Below are positions 17,042-25,283 of a stretch of DNA of 64,000 nt, in pieces. This DNA comes from JASHPR01 sp963842355 (GTDB lineage Bacteria; Actinomycetota; Actinomycetes; Streptosporangiales; Streptosporangiaceae). The position numbers and the translations under genes were made by a program. The first letter of the stretch is position 1. Every line of letters begins with the position of its first letter. The stretch spans positions 868,001 through 932,000 of the forward strand of contig CAWJGC010000011.1 of assembly GCA_963842355.1 (NCBI GenBank). The letters run 5' to 3'. The notes beneath the pieces were generated by a model. The model saw only the letters and a list, made by a program, of their open reading frames with translations. It was not told the origin of the DNA and did no database searches.

Positions 17042-17457
17042 AGGCCCACCTTCTTGGCCACCGCGCTGCCCTCGATGACCACCTCGCCACGCTGATTCGA
17101 CACCGTGGTCTTGAGCTTTATGATCCTCTTGTCATCGCGCTTCTCGGTCACCGTCGCCACCGCCGTGACGGTATCGCCGATCTTGACCGGGGCGGTGAAC
17201 TTGAGATCCTGCCCCAGGTAGATAGAATTCGGGCCCGGAAGCTGGGTGCCCAGCACCGCTGAGATCAGCCCGGACACCAGCATGCCGTGCGCGACCCGCT
17301 CCTTGAACATCGACTGCTTCGCGTATTCGGCATCGATGTGAATCGGATTGAAATCACCGGTGAGGCCAGCGTAAAGGCTGACGTCCGCCTCGGTGATCGT
17401 TTTGGCGAACGATGCCGAGTCGCCCACCTTGATCTCAGCATATGCTAGCTCAGGCAC
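17038..17457 (-). CDS. phaJ: MaoC-like (R)-specific enoyl-CoA hydratase
   Basis: 139 aa single hot-dog domain. The hydratase-2 motif is clear: GLTGDFNPIHIDAEYA (Asp and His catalytic pair, near residues 34-39) followed by VAHGMLVSG. It converts trans-2-enoyl-CoA to (R)-3-hydroxyacyl-CoA, the monomer for PHA synthase, linking the acyl-CoA dehydrogenase to phaC. The start is a GTG at 17457. It lies 56 nt after the acyl-CoA dehydrogenase and overlaps fixA by 4 nt. Confidence 0.88.
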   Translation of the reverse strand: MPELAYAEIKVGDSASFAKTITEADVSLYAGLTGDFNPIHIDAEYAKQSMFKERVAHGMLVSGLISAVLGTQLPGPNSIYLGQDLKFTAPVKIGDTVTAVATVTEKRDDKRIIKLKTTVSNQRGEVVIEGSAVAKKVGL

Positions 17458-17513
17458 ACTTCACGCTCCTTCAGCCGGGCGCAGTCGTTGAGCATTTCCG
17501 TGACGGATCACTC

Positions 17514-18653
17514 TTACCGCAGACAGCTTCTCGCTATTACCATACGCTGCACTTCGGAAGTTCCCTCGTAAATCTCGGTTATCTTGGCGTCGCGCCACAT
17601 TCGCTCCACCGGATAGCTTTCCGTGTAACCGTATCCGCCGTGGATCTGGATGGCCTTGCCTGCTACCCGGGTGGCGGTCTCCGAAGCGAACAGCTTGGCC
17701 ATCGCCCCTTCCGTGCCATAGGGGCGGCCGTTGTCCACGCACGATGCTGCGCGGTAGGTAAGGAGCCGGGCCGCGTCGACCTCGGTGGCCATATCGGCGA
17801 TCATCCACTGAATAGCCTGCAGGGCCGCGATCGGCTTACCGAACTGGACCCGCTCCTTCGCGTAGGCCGTCGCTGCTTCGAGCGCGCCCTGAGCTATGCC
17901 CACCGCCTGCGCGGCAATGATGATCCGCCCGCCGTCGAGCGTCTGCATGGCGACCCTGAAGCCGTTGCCCTCGCCGCCCAGCAGCGCGTCCTTGGGGATG
18001 TGGCAGTCGTTGAAGTAGAGGGGTGGTGTGCTTGAGCCGCGGATCCCCAGCTTGTGCTCTGCCTCGCCGACGGAGAACCCGGGGGTGTCCTTCTCGACGA
18101 TGAAGGCGCTCATCCCGTGCGTCGCTTGCGTCGGATCTGTCTTCGCGAAGACGATGTATACCTCGGCGTACGGGGCGTTGGTAATGAAGATCTTCGACCC
18201 GTTGAGAACGTACTCATCTCCTTTCAGCACGGCCGTGCAGGTGCCAGCGCCGGCATCGGTTCCCGCGGCGGGCTCGGTCAGGGCGAAGGCTCCCAGCCGG
18301 CGGCCGGAGGCCATGTCATAGAGATAGCGGTCCTTCTGGTCCGGCGTCCCGAATTTGTAGATCGGCCAGGTGCCGAGGGACGTATGACCCGCCACGACGA
18401 CAGACGTGGTCGCGCAGGCCCTGGCTATCTCCTCGATCTCGATCACATAGCTCAGGTAGTCGCCGCCCGCACCGCCCACCTCCTGCGGGTAGGGCAAACC
18501 CAGGAGGCTGAGGCCCGCCAGCTTCGGCAGCACCTCCGCGGGAAAACGGTGGTCACGGTCGATTTCAGCCGCGACCGGTGCGATCTCGGCTTCGGCGAAC
18601 TCGCGTACCGTTTCCCGGATCAGCTGTTGCTCGTCGCTCAGTTCGAAGTCCAC
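17514..18653 (-). CDS. acyl-CoA dehydrogenase (short/medium-chain type)
   Basis: 379 aa FAD enzyme oxidising acyl-CoA to enoyl-CoA. It has FALTEPAAGTDAGAG, KIFITNAPYAEVYIVFA and the catalytic Glu in IYEGTSEVQRMVIAR. It passes electrons to ETF, here probably FixAB encoded downstream. Its product would be hydrated by PhaJ and polymerised by PhaC. Located 66 nt after phaC in the same direction. Confidence 0.92.
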   Translation of the reverse strand: MDFELSDEQQLIRETVREFAEAEIAPVAAEIDRDHRFPAEVLPKLAGLSLLGLPYPQEVGGAGGDYLSYVIEIEEIARACATTSVVVAGHTSLGTWPIYKFGTPDQKDRYLYDMASGRRLGAFALTEPAAGTDAGAGTCTAVLKGDEYVLNGSKIFITNAPYAEVYIVFAKTDPTQATHGMSAFIVEKDTPGFSVGEAEHKLGIRGSSTPPLYFNDCHIPKDALLGGEGNGFRVAMQTLDGGRIIIAAQAVGIAQGALEAATAYAKERVQFGKPIAALQAIQWMIADMATEVDAARLLTYRAASCVDNGRPYGTEGAMAKLFASETATRVAGKAIQIHGGYGYTESYPVERMWRDAKITEIYEGTSEVQRMVIARSCLR

Positions 18654-18719
18654 GGTAGGTGCGCCTCTCTCATATCGGCTCTCAGGCTCGGCGAATAAAT
18701 AGGTGGGAAGTCCCGGTCG

Positions 18720-20462
18720 TCACTTCTCGAGGACGTACCTACCGGGAGCGGGCCCCAGCGGCAGGAATTTCGCGCTGCCCAGGGTGCGCGGGCGCTGCTT
18801 CTCCCCGCCGCTGCGGTCCGCCAGCCAGGACGTGTAGTCAGGCCACCAGCTGCCCTGCTCCGTGGTGGCGGCCGCCAGCCAGTCGCTTGGCTCGGGCGGG
18901 AGGTCCGGGGCGATCCGGTAGGTCGCCTTCGGGTTCGACGGCGGGTTGACCATCGAGGCGATGTGCCCGCTGTTGGCCAGCACGAACCGGGCGTTACCGC
19001 CGAGCAGCTGCATGCTGCGGTAAGCCGAGGGCCAGGGGACGATATGGTCGGCGATACCCGCCACCACATAGCTGTCCACGTCAACCTGGGACAGGTCGAC
19101 GCGGGTGCCGAGCATGGTGGCCGCACCCGCCTTGACCAGCTTGTTGGCCATGGCCAGCTCGATGAAATCGCGGTGCAGCGCCGCGGGCATCCTCGTGGTG
19201 TCCGCGTTCCAGTACAGCACGTCGAACGCAGGGGGGGTCTTGCCCTGCAGGTAGTTGTTGACCCAGTAGCTCCAGATCAGGTCGTCGGGCCGGAGCCAGG
19301 CGAACACCTCGGCCAGCGTTCGCCCGTCCATGTAACCCTGGGTACGGGAGGCCAGGACCGACACCGCGGCCGTGGACCCGCCCATCAGCGAGACGGCCGT
19401 GCCCGCTTCCGAGGTGTCGAGGACGGTCACGCCGAGGCACAGGCTGGCAAGCTGGTCGAGCTGCCCGGTCGAGCTCAGGTGCGCGCTGACCATCGACGAG
19501 AGGATGCCGCCGGCGCACAGCCCGATGATGCTGGCCTTGGGGGCCTGGCAGATCTCGCGCGCTATAGCGAGCGAGTCGGCGATCGCACCGCCGTAGGTGT
19601 TCATATCCCAGTGACGGTGCTGCTTGCCGGGATTACGCCAGGAGAGCACGAACACCTGGTAACCCTGGGAGACAAAGAACTCGATCATGCTGCGGCCGGG
19701 TGCGAGGTCACTGATGTAGTACTTGTTGATCATCGGCGGGACCAGGACCAGCGGGACGCGGTACACCTTCTCCGTGGTCGGCTCGTACTGCATGAGCTCG
19801 TAGACGTCGGTGCGGGCGACCACGGCCCCCGGCGACACCCCGAGATCTTTGCCGACCGTGAACGCATCGGGCGCCACCATCGTCGGGATGCGCGGGGAGC
19901 TTTTCATGTCCGAGGCCAGGGCACGGATACCCCGGACGAGGCTCATGCCGCCGGTGTCGATGAGCGCCTTCCATGCGACCGGGCTGATCAGCGGGTAGTT
20001 GCTCGGCGCGGCCGCAGCGATGACATTGACCAGCAGGAACTTCATGCGCGCGTTGTCCCGCCAGTTCAGCTCGGCGTCCTCGAGCAGGTCCTCGGCGGTC
20101 TGCCCGGTGGCCAGGTACGTCTGAAAGACGCGCTTGAGCAGCGCGTTGTCGTTCCACGCGGGATCTGAGAAGCGGCGGTCGCCGCGCGGCGGAGCGATCG
20201 TTGAGCGGCCGACCGCGACTTTCCCCAGTTCCCCGGCCAGAGTTCCCGCCCTCCGGGCCACGGTCGTGGGACGGCCGGCCAGTTGGATCGCCCAGCGCAA
20301 GGCGCTGAGATCCGGCAAGAACCGGCGCATCGTGCCCAGGGCCGCCTCGGGCAGGAGCAGATCCAGCGCCCCGGCCAAGTTGGCGGCATCGGGTTGCGCT
20401 GACTCCGCCGCCGGGCGGACCGTGCTTGCGCTGTCGTGTTTACGTGCCGGGGGCGATGTCAT
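18720..20462 (-). CDS. phaC: class I polyhydroxyalkanoate synthase
   Basis: 580 aa, class I size. It polymerises (R)-3-hydroxyacyl-CoA at the granule surface. The lipase-like box is GLCAGG with the catalytic Cys; the catalytic Asp is in YVVAGIADHIVPW and the His in LANSGHIASMVNPP. The conserved PPMINKYYISDLAPGRSMIEF segment is present. The start ATG at 20462 follows a Ser/Thr/Ala-rich lead. It is the first gene of the acd-phaJ-fixABCX unit, with a DosR-like box about 80 bp upstream. Confidence 0.93.
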   Translation of the reverse strand: MTSPPARKHDSASTVRPAAESAQPDAANLAGALDLLLPEAALGTMRRFLPDLSALRWAIQLAGRPTTVARRAGTLAGELGKVAVGRSTIAPPRGDRRFSDPAWNDNALLKRVFQTYLATGQTAEDLLEDAELNWRDNARMKFLLVNVIAAAAPSNYPLISPVAWKALIDTGGMSLVRGIRALASDMKSSPRIPTMVAPDAFTVGKDLGVSPGAVVARTDVYELMQYEPTTEKVYRVPLVLVPPMINKYYISDLAPGRSMIEFFVSQGYQVFVLSWRNPGKQHRHWDMNTYGGAIADSLAIAREICQAPKASIIGLCAGGILSSMVSAHLSSTGQLDQLASLCLGVTVLDTSEAGTAVSLMGGSTAAVSVLASRTQGYMDGRTLAEVFAWLRPDDLIWSYWVNNYLQGKTPPAFDVLYWNADTTRMPAALHRDFIELAMANKLVKAGAATMLGTRVDLSQVDVDSYVVAGIADHIVPWPSAYRSMQLLGGNARFVLANSGHIASMVNPPSNPKATYRIAPDLPPEPSDWLAAATTEQGSWWPDYTSWLADRSGGEKQRPRTLGSAKFLPLGPAPGRYVLEK

Positions 20463-20537
20463 CGTGGGGTCCTCTCATCGCGGCGCCTTGCTACGGCGCC
20501 TTGCCTAATGCTCGGAGTCAGGAAGCCCCGCAGCCAG

Positions 20538-20551
20538 AGGACCAAAGTCCC
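20538..20551 (-). promoter_or_regulatory. DosR/DevR-like box upstream of phaC
   Basis: AGGAC-CAAA-GTCCC on the + strand; the minus strand reads GGGACTTTGGTCCT, close to the mycobacterial DosR consensus half-sites GGGAC/GTCCC with a TTT centre. Its flanks (CCAGAGGACC... and ...GTCCCCGGC) resemble those of the phaB box. It is about 80 bp before the phaC start, in a 279-bp gap that otherwise holds no gene. Confidence 0.6.
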
Positions 20552-20741
20552 CGGCTTGGGGGCCCGGCGACCCTTCATCTCGCCGGCGCCCGGGGCGCGG
20601 CGGACCATCGCGGGCGGCCGCAGCCGGGAAGCTGGCCGCAGCCGGGGGGCTCCCGGACGACGAGCAGCCGCCCAGTGGCGCTCCCGGCCGGGACGAGCCG
20701 CCGGCCGGCGCCTGATATCCAGGCGGCCGGACGCTGCTCGA

Positions 20742-21371
20742 TCAGGCCCGCCGGGCGCGCAGCACGGTGTCGTGAACGCTCACGGTGCGCCCGTCGGCGT
20801 CGGCGGCCGGCCGCGGCGCGGCCGCGTTCGTAACGATGTCCCACGCGCCCGGATCGAGGCACGCGACGATGTCGTCGCCGGTGAAGAGCCGTTCGGGCAT
20901 CTGCGGCCGGGGGACCGTGGTCTGCAGGTCCGACGGATGGTGGCCGACGATCAGCAGCGTGCCGCCCGGCCTGACCGCCGCGGCCAGGCGGCGGAACAAC
21001 GCCGCGCGCGCGTCCGGGGGAAGGTGCAGGTACTGGGCGGAGACCAGGTCGTAGCGGGCCGTGCCCGGGTCCCAGCCCGTGATGTCGGCGTGCCGCCAGT
21101 CGATGCGCCCGGCGATCTGCGGGCCGGCCTCGGCCGCGTGGGCGGCGGCGCGCTCGAGGGCGACGGTGGACAGGTCGACCGCGGTGACCTGCCAGCCGCG
21201 CCGCGCCAGCCAGATCGCGTCCGCGCCCTCGCCGCAGCCGACGTCCAGCGCCGCGCCCGGGGCGAGCGGCGACGCCTCGCTGATCAGGTGGGGGTTGGGG
21301 TTCCCGCTCCAGAGCGCGGTGTGAGCCCGGTAACGGTCGTCCCAGAACGCCTCGTCGAAGTGATCGGCCAC
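20742..21371 (-). CDS. class I SAM-dependent methyltransferase
   Basis: 209 aa. SAM motif I is ALDVGCGEGADAIWLARRG; the following acidic strand is VTAVDLSTVALERA and motif II-like DLVSAQYLHL. The N-terminus FDEAFWDDRYRAHTALWSGNPNP is typical of small-molecule methyltransferases of the TehB/thiopurine type. The GTG at 21371 was chosen because AGAAGGGGG lies about 8 nt upstream. The substrate is unknown. Confidence 0.85.
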   Translation of the reverse strand: MADHFDEAFWDDRYRAHTALWSGNPNPHLISEASPLAPGAALDVGCGEGADAIWLARRGWQVTAVDLSTVALERAAAHAAEAGPQIAGRIDWRHADITGWDPGTARYDLVSAQYLHLPPDARAALFRRLAAAVRPGGTLLIVGHHPSDLQTTVPRPQMPERLFTGDDIVACLDPGAWDIVTNAAAPRPAADADGRTVSVHDTVLRARRA

Positions 21372-21558
21372 GCCGGACCCCCTTCTCTGCACGGCAGACT
21401 GATCTTAGTGACTAGCACAGGGAGGCCGGGATGCCGCAGGATGCGGCCGCGGCCGCGAAGTACCTTCGAATGGCTTCCCGGGGAGGCGGGTTCGGGCACG
21501 AGACAACCTTAAGACCCGGCTGGGCTGCTGACCCCCACGGCGACCGGTGACGAAATGG

Positions 21559-22332
21559 TCAGCGGAGGCCCGGCTGCCGGAGGAACGTGAGCACCTCCTG
21601 GTTGAACCGCTCGGGCTGGTCGATGTTGGACGCGTGACCCGCGTCGGGGATCACCGCCTGCGCGGCGCCGGGGATCTTCGCCGCCATGTACCCGGCCGCG
21701 GCCAGGAACCCCTGGTCGAGGGCGCCGACCAGCACCAGCGTCGGAACCGTGATCGACGGCAGCGACCCGATGACGCTCCCGTCCCGCTGGGTGAGCATGC
21801 CCCGCGCGGCGTGGGCCAGGCCCTGCGCCGACCGGTGTTCCGCGGCGCGGGTCTCGGGGCTGTCGCCGAGCGCGGCCAGGCCGTCGCGCTCCAGCCGGCC
21901 CGCGGTCGCGACCGCACGGTCGTTCCACCGCTGCCGCGCCTGGTCGCTGCGGAACCCCGGGCCGGTGTCGCACAGCACGAGACCCGCTACCCGCTCCGGG
22001 CAGGCCAGGGCGAACGCCAGCGACAGGTACCCGCCGAGCGACAGCCCGGCGGCCACGGCCCGCGCGATCCCGCACGCGTCGAGCACCGCGGCCATGTCCG
22101 CCACGCTGGCCCCCTGGGTGTACCGGGCCGGGTCGTCCGGGTCGCCGCTGCGGCCGTGCCCGCGCATGTCCCAGGTGATCACCGGGCGGTCGGCGGCCAG
22201 CGCCGCGACGTTGGGCCGCCACATCGCCGACGACGCGGAGAAGCCGTGGCTGAGCAGCACCGGCAGGTTCCCGTTCTGGCCGCCGGACACCTCGTAGTAG
22301 ATGGGGATGCCGTCGCGATCGAGGTAAGCCAT
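21559..22332 (-). CDS. alpha/beta-hydrolase (enol-lactonase-like)
   Basis: 257 aa. It has LSHGFSASSAMWRPN (oxyanion region), GLSLGGYLSLAFA (nucleophile Ser), a LVLVGALDQGF acid strand and DAGHASNIDQPERFN (His). It resembles 3-oxoadipate enol-lactonases (PcaD-like), but the substrate is not decided. It is 9 nt after the acyl-CoA dehydrogenase stop and is the last gene of the enoyl-CoA hydratase operon. Confidence 0.85.
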   Translation of the reverse strand: MAYLDRDGIPIYYEVSGGQNGNLPVLLSHGFSASSAMWRPNVAALAADRPVITWDMRGHGRSGDPDDPARYTQGASVADMAAVLDACGIARAVAAGLSLGGYLSLAFALACPERVAGLVLCDTGPGFRSDQARQRWNDRAVATAGRLERDGLAALGDSPETRAAEHRSAQGLAHAARGMLTQRDGSVIGSLPSITVPTLVLVGALDQGFLAAAGYMAAKIPGAAQAVIPDAGHASNIDQPERFNQEVLTFLRQPGLR

Positions 22333-22341
22333 GACCCGCCC

Positions 22342-23625
22342 CTATCCGCCCCGGGGCACGTCGCGGAACGGCAGGCCCCGCAGGCCGTCGGGTTCCTTCG
22401 GCAGGCCGAGGATGCGCTCGCCGATGATCGTGCGCTGGATCTCGTCGGTACCCCCGGCGATCGAGATGGCCGGCACCGACACGAAGATCTCGGCGATCGT
22501 GCCGTCCAGCGGCGATCCGGGCCCGGTCAGCAGGCCCGATGCCCCGGCGATCAGCGAGTGCACCCGCGCGGCCTGCCGGGCGATCGCGCTGCTGGCCAGC
22601 TTGCCCAGGGACCCCTCGGGGCCGGGCGGCCGGCCTGCCGCGCGGGCGGCGGCGGCCCGGGCGGCCGTCCACCGGGCCGCCTGAGTCAGCTCCGTGAGCC
22701 TGGCGATCTCCTGGCGCACCAGCGGGTCGCGTGCCTGGCCCGTGGCGACCGCCCGCGCGATGACCAGGTCGGGGCGCCCGGCCCGCTGCGGATACCAGCT
22801 GTGCGGCTCGGCTGCGGCGGTGCGCTCGGCGATCGCCTCCCGCCAGGCCCGCCCGGTCGCGCCCGCGGGAGCCGGCGCGGGCCGGGAGGCCGCGAGCCTG
22901 CGCTCGTGAGCCAGGATCGCCAGCGCGACGGTCCAGCCGCCGCCCGGCTCGCCGATCACGTGGCCGGCCGGGACCTGAGCCCGGTCCAGGAACACTTCGT
23001 TGAACGAGGAGTGCCCGTTCATCTGCCGCAGCGGCCGGACCTCGACCCCGGCCTGGCGCATCGGCAGCACGAAACAGGTGATGCCGCGGTGCTTGGGCAC
23101 GTCAGCGTCGGTGCGGGCGAGCAGCAGCCCGAAATCCGCGGTCGCCGCCCCGGTCGACCAGACCTTCTGCCCGGTCACCCGCCACTCCCCGCCGTCGCGT
23201 TCCGCCCGCGCGGCCAGGCCGGCCAGGTCCGAGCCGGCCCCGGGCTCGCTGAACAGCTGGCACCAGGTGACCTCGCCGGTGACGGTCGGCCGGATGAGCA
23301 GGCGCTTGAGGTCCTCGCGGCCGTGCGACAGGAGCACCGGTGCCGCCAGGGTCCGCCCGACCCCTTCGGCCGGGCCGGGGACCCCGGCCTGCGCCAGTTC
23401 GGCCGTGGCCGCCTCGGCCAGTGCGGGCGGCAGCGCCCGGCCGCACCATTCGCGCGGCCATGCCGGGCAGGCCCAGCCCGAGTCGGCCAGCCGGGCCCGC
23501 CACTGCGCGAGGCTGAGCCCGGGATCCCAGCTCGCGGCGACCCACCGCCGTAGCTCGGCCCGGACGCCCGCCGCGTCGGCCCCGGGCTGGTCGCTCACCG
23601 CGTCCGCCGCGGGCTGACTGGTCAC
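22342..23625 (-). CDS. acyl-CoA dehydrogenase (FadE-type)
   Basis: 427 aa. It has WCQLFSEPGAGSDLAGLA, GQKVWSTGAATADFG, GHSSFNEVFLDRAQVP and the C-terminal GGTDEIQRTIIGERILGLP. The short-chain YEG catalytic Glu motif is absent, as in many actinobacterial FadE proteins that place the base elsewhere. The GTG at 23625 overlaps the enoyl-CoA hydratase stop as GTGA, fixing the start; the long upstream reading is antisense-like shadow. Confidence 0.88.
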   Translation of the reverse strand: MTSQPAADAVSDQPGADAAGVRAELRRWVAASWDPGLSLAQWRARLADSGWACPAWPREWCGRALPPALAEAATAELAQAGVPGPAEGVGRTLAAPVLLSHGREDLKRLLIRPTVTGEVTWCQLFSEPGAGSDLAGLAARAERDGGEWRVTGQKVWSTGAATADFGLLLARTDADVPKHRGITCFVLPMRQAGVEVRPLRQMNGHSSFNEVFLDRAQVPAGHVIGEPGGGWTVALAILAHERRLAASRPAPAPAGATGRAWREAIAERTAAAEPHSWYPQRAGRPDLVIARAVATGQARDPLVRQEIARLTELTQAARWTAARAAAARAAGRPPGPEGSLGKLASSAIARQAARVHSLIAGASGLLTGPGSPLDGTIAEIFVSVPAISIAGGTDEIQRTIIGERILGLPKEPDGLRGLPFRDVPRGG

Positions 23626-24419
23626 CGGCCCTCGAAATGCGGGGTCCGGCGCTGCGCCGACGCGCGGACGCCCTCGGCGAAGTCCTCCGTCCCCCGCAGC
23701 CGCTCCTGCTCGGCCACTTCGTGGTTCGTGGCCGCCCGGACCCGGTCCGCGAGGCCGGCCCGCATGGTGGCCCGGATCGCGCGCACGGCGAGCGGCCCGG
23801 CGGCGGCGATCTCCGCAGCCAGCCGGTGCGCGGCGGCCCGCAGGTCCTCCGCCTCGGCCAGCCGGTCGGCCAGGCCGATCCGCGCGGCCTCCTCGCCGCC
23901 CACCCGCCGGCCGGTGTACAGCATGTCCCAGGCCCGCTGCTGGCCCACGATCGCGGGCAGCGTCACGGTGAGCCCGAAGCCGTGGTGCAGCCCGAGCCGG
24001 GCGAAATTGGCCAGGAACCGGGTCAGCGGGCTCGCCACCCGGAAGTCGGCCGAGCAGGCCAGGCCGAGCCCGCCGCCCACCGCGGCTCCCTGGACCGCGG
24101 CGACGACCGGGAGCCGAGCCTCGAACAGCCGCACCGCCTCGACGTACAGCTGGCGCGGCCCGCCCGCGGCGGGCTGGGCCTGCTCGGTACGGCCGGCGAA
24201 GTCCGCCCCGGCGCAGAAGTGCTTGCCCTCCGAGCACAGCACGATCGCCCGGGCCCCCGCCTCCCCGTCCAGCCACGCGTAGGCGTCGGCCAGCGCGCCG
24301 ATGAGCGCGACATCGAAGAAATTGTCCGGCGGGCGGACGATCTCGGCCGTCCCCACCAGGTCGTCGCCCAGCGAGGCACGCACGTCCCCGAACGTCTTCA
24401 TCGGCTCGTTGTCCGGCAT
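23622..24419 (-). CDS. enoyl-CoA hydratase/isomerase family protein
   Basis: 265 aa crotonase-fold protein. The CoA-binding segment GKHFCAGADFAGR and the oxyanion segment AVQGAAVGGGLGLACSADFRVAS are present; the first catalytic Glu position after the GGG loop appears replaced, so the exact reaction (hydratase or isomerase) is open. The start is probably ATG 24419 (MPDNEP) or ATG 24401 (MKTFGDV). It is the first gene of the operon, directly downstream of a TetR operator. Confidence 0.85.
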   Translation of the reverse strand: MPDNEPMKTFGDVRASLGDDLVGTAEIVRPPDNFFDVALIGALADAYAWLDGEAGARAIVLCSEGKHFCAGADFAGRTEQAQPAAGGPRQLYVEAVRLFEARLPVVAAVQGAAVGGGLGLACSADFRVASPLTRFLANFARLGLHHGFGLTVTLPAIVGQQRAWDMLYTGRRVGGEEAARIGLADRLAEAEDLRAAAHRLAAEIAAAGPLAVRAIRATMRAGLADRVRAATNHEVAEQERLRGTEDFAEGVRASAQRRTPHFEGR

Positions 24420-24431
24420 GGCGTCATGGTA

Positions 24432-24449
24432 ATCGACATGAATGTCGAT
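24432..24449. promoter_or_regulatory. TetR operator upstream of the enoyl-CoA hydratase operon
   Basis: Perfect palindrome ATCGACAT-GA-ATGTCGAT (18 bp) in the 55-bp gap between the TetR stop and the hydratase start. The inner TCGACAT/ATGTCGA arms recur at 25256-25271 with one change. Confidence 0.8.
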
Positions 24450-24474
24450 AAACAAGCCGGTCCGGGTCTGCCGC

Positions 24475-25140
24475 TCACGGGCGGCGCAGCCCGACCGCCC
24501 GCGCCCAGATGTCGGTCAGCGTGGCCGCGGCGGCCTCGGGATCGTAGCGGTCACCGCCGGCCAGCCACCAGTAGGCGAAGTTGGAGATCATGGACACCAG
24601 GGCGCCCGCGGTGGTGTGCGGGTCGACGCCCCGATCGGCGACCCCGCGTTCCTGCCAGCGGCGGATCGTCCGCGCCACCCGTTCGACGTGCTGACGCCGG
24701 CCGCGCAGCCGGATCTCGTGGATCTCGGGGTCGACGGTTGCCACCTGCTCGGCGAGCGCCCAGATCACGCTGTTGGCCCGGTAGGCCTCCAGGTAACGGC
24801 GGTTGGAGCGGTCGAGGGCCGCGTAAGGGCTCTCGTCGCGCTGGCCCGTCCCGGCCTGGCCGCCCGTCCCGTCCCGCCTGCCCCGCGCGGGCATCTCGGC
24901 GGGCGGCCCCGAGATGGCCTCACGGAACTGCGCGCCCACCTCCCGCATCACCGCCAGGAACGCGTCCTGCTTGGAGGAGAAGTAGGTGTAGAAACTGCCG
25001 TGCGCCACCCCGGCCTCGGCCGCGATATCGGCGACCCGGGCGCCGGAGTAGCCGTCGCGCTCGAACACGCGCCGGGCGGCGGCCACCAGTTCGTCGCGGG
25101 TACGCAGGCCCTTGGCGGTGGTCCGCTCGCCGTGGGCCAC
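24475..25140 (-). CDS. TetR-family regulator of the CoA operon
   Basis: 221 aa. N-terminal HTH: DELVAAARRVFERDGYSGARVADIAAEAGVAHGSFYTYFSSKQDAF (in part), strongly TetR. The C-terminal domain has QERGVADRGVDPHTTAGALVSMISNFAYWW, like regulators of fatty-acid or CoA metabolism. The start is a GTG at 25140 without an obvious ribosome site. Operator copies lie both before this gene and after it, so it probably represses itself, the hydratase operon and perhaps the divergent GH13 gene. Confidence 0.88.
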   Translation of the reverse strand: MAHGERTTAKGLRTRDELVAAARRVFERDGYSGARVADIAAEAGVAHGSFYTYFSSKQDAFLAVMREVGAQFREAISGPPAEMPARGRRDGTGGQAGTGQRDESPYAALDRSNRRYLEAYRANSVIWALAEQVATVDPEIHEIRLRGRRQHVERVARTIRRWQERGVADRGVDPHTTAGALVSMISNFAYWWLAGGDRYDPEAAAATLTDIWARAVGLRRP

Positions 25141-25255
25141 GCGGCGGGCCGCCGCCGTCCCCGCGGGCGCCCAGCCGCCCCTGGTCCAGCCGGCCCCGGC
25201 GGCCGGCCCTCGGCTGCGGCCCCGCGCACGGCCACCCGCGGCCCCGGCTCACTCT

Positions 25256-25271
25256 TCGACATAGATATCGA
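25256..25271. promoter_or_regulatory. second TetR operator, shared TetR/GH13 promoter
   Basis: TCGACAT-AG-ATATCGA (25256-25271) matches the operator at 24433-24448 except for one arm base and the spacer. A GATAAT sequence at 25270-25275 could be the -10 of the + strand GH13 gene, which starts at 25284. That spacing would give a leaderless transcript whose promoter overlaps the operator. Confidence 0.6.
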
Positions 25272-25283
25272 TAATATCGGATC

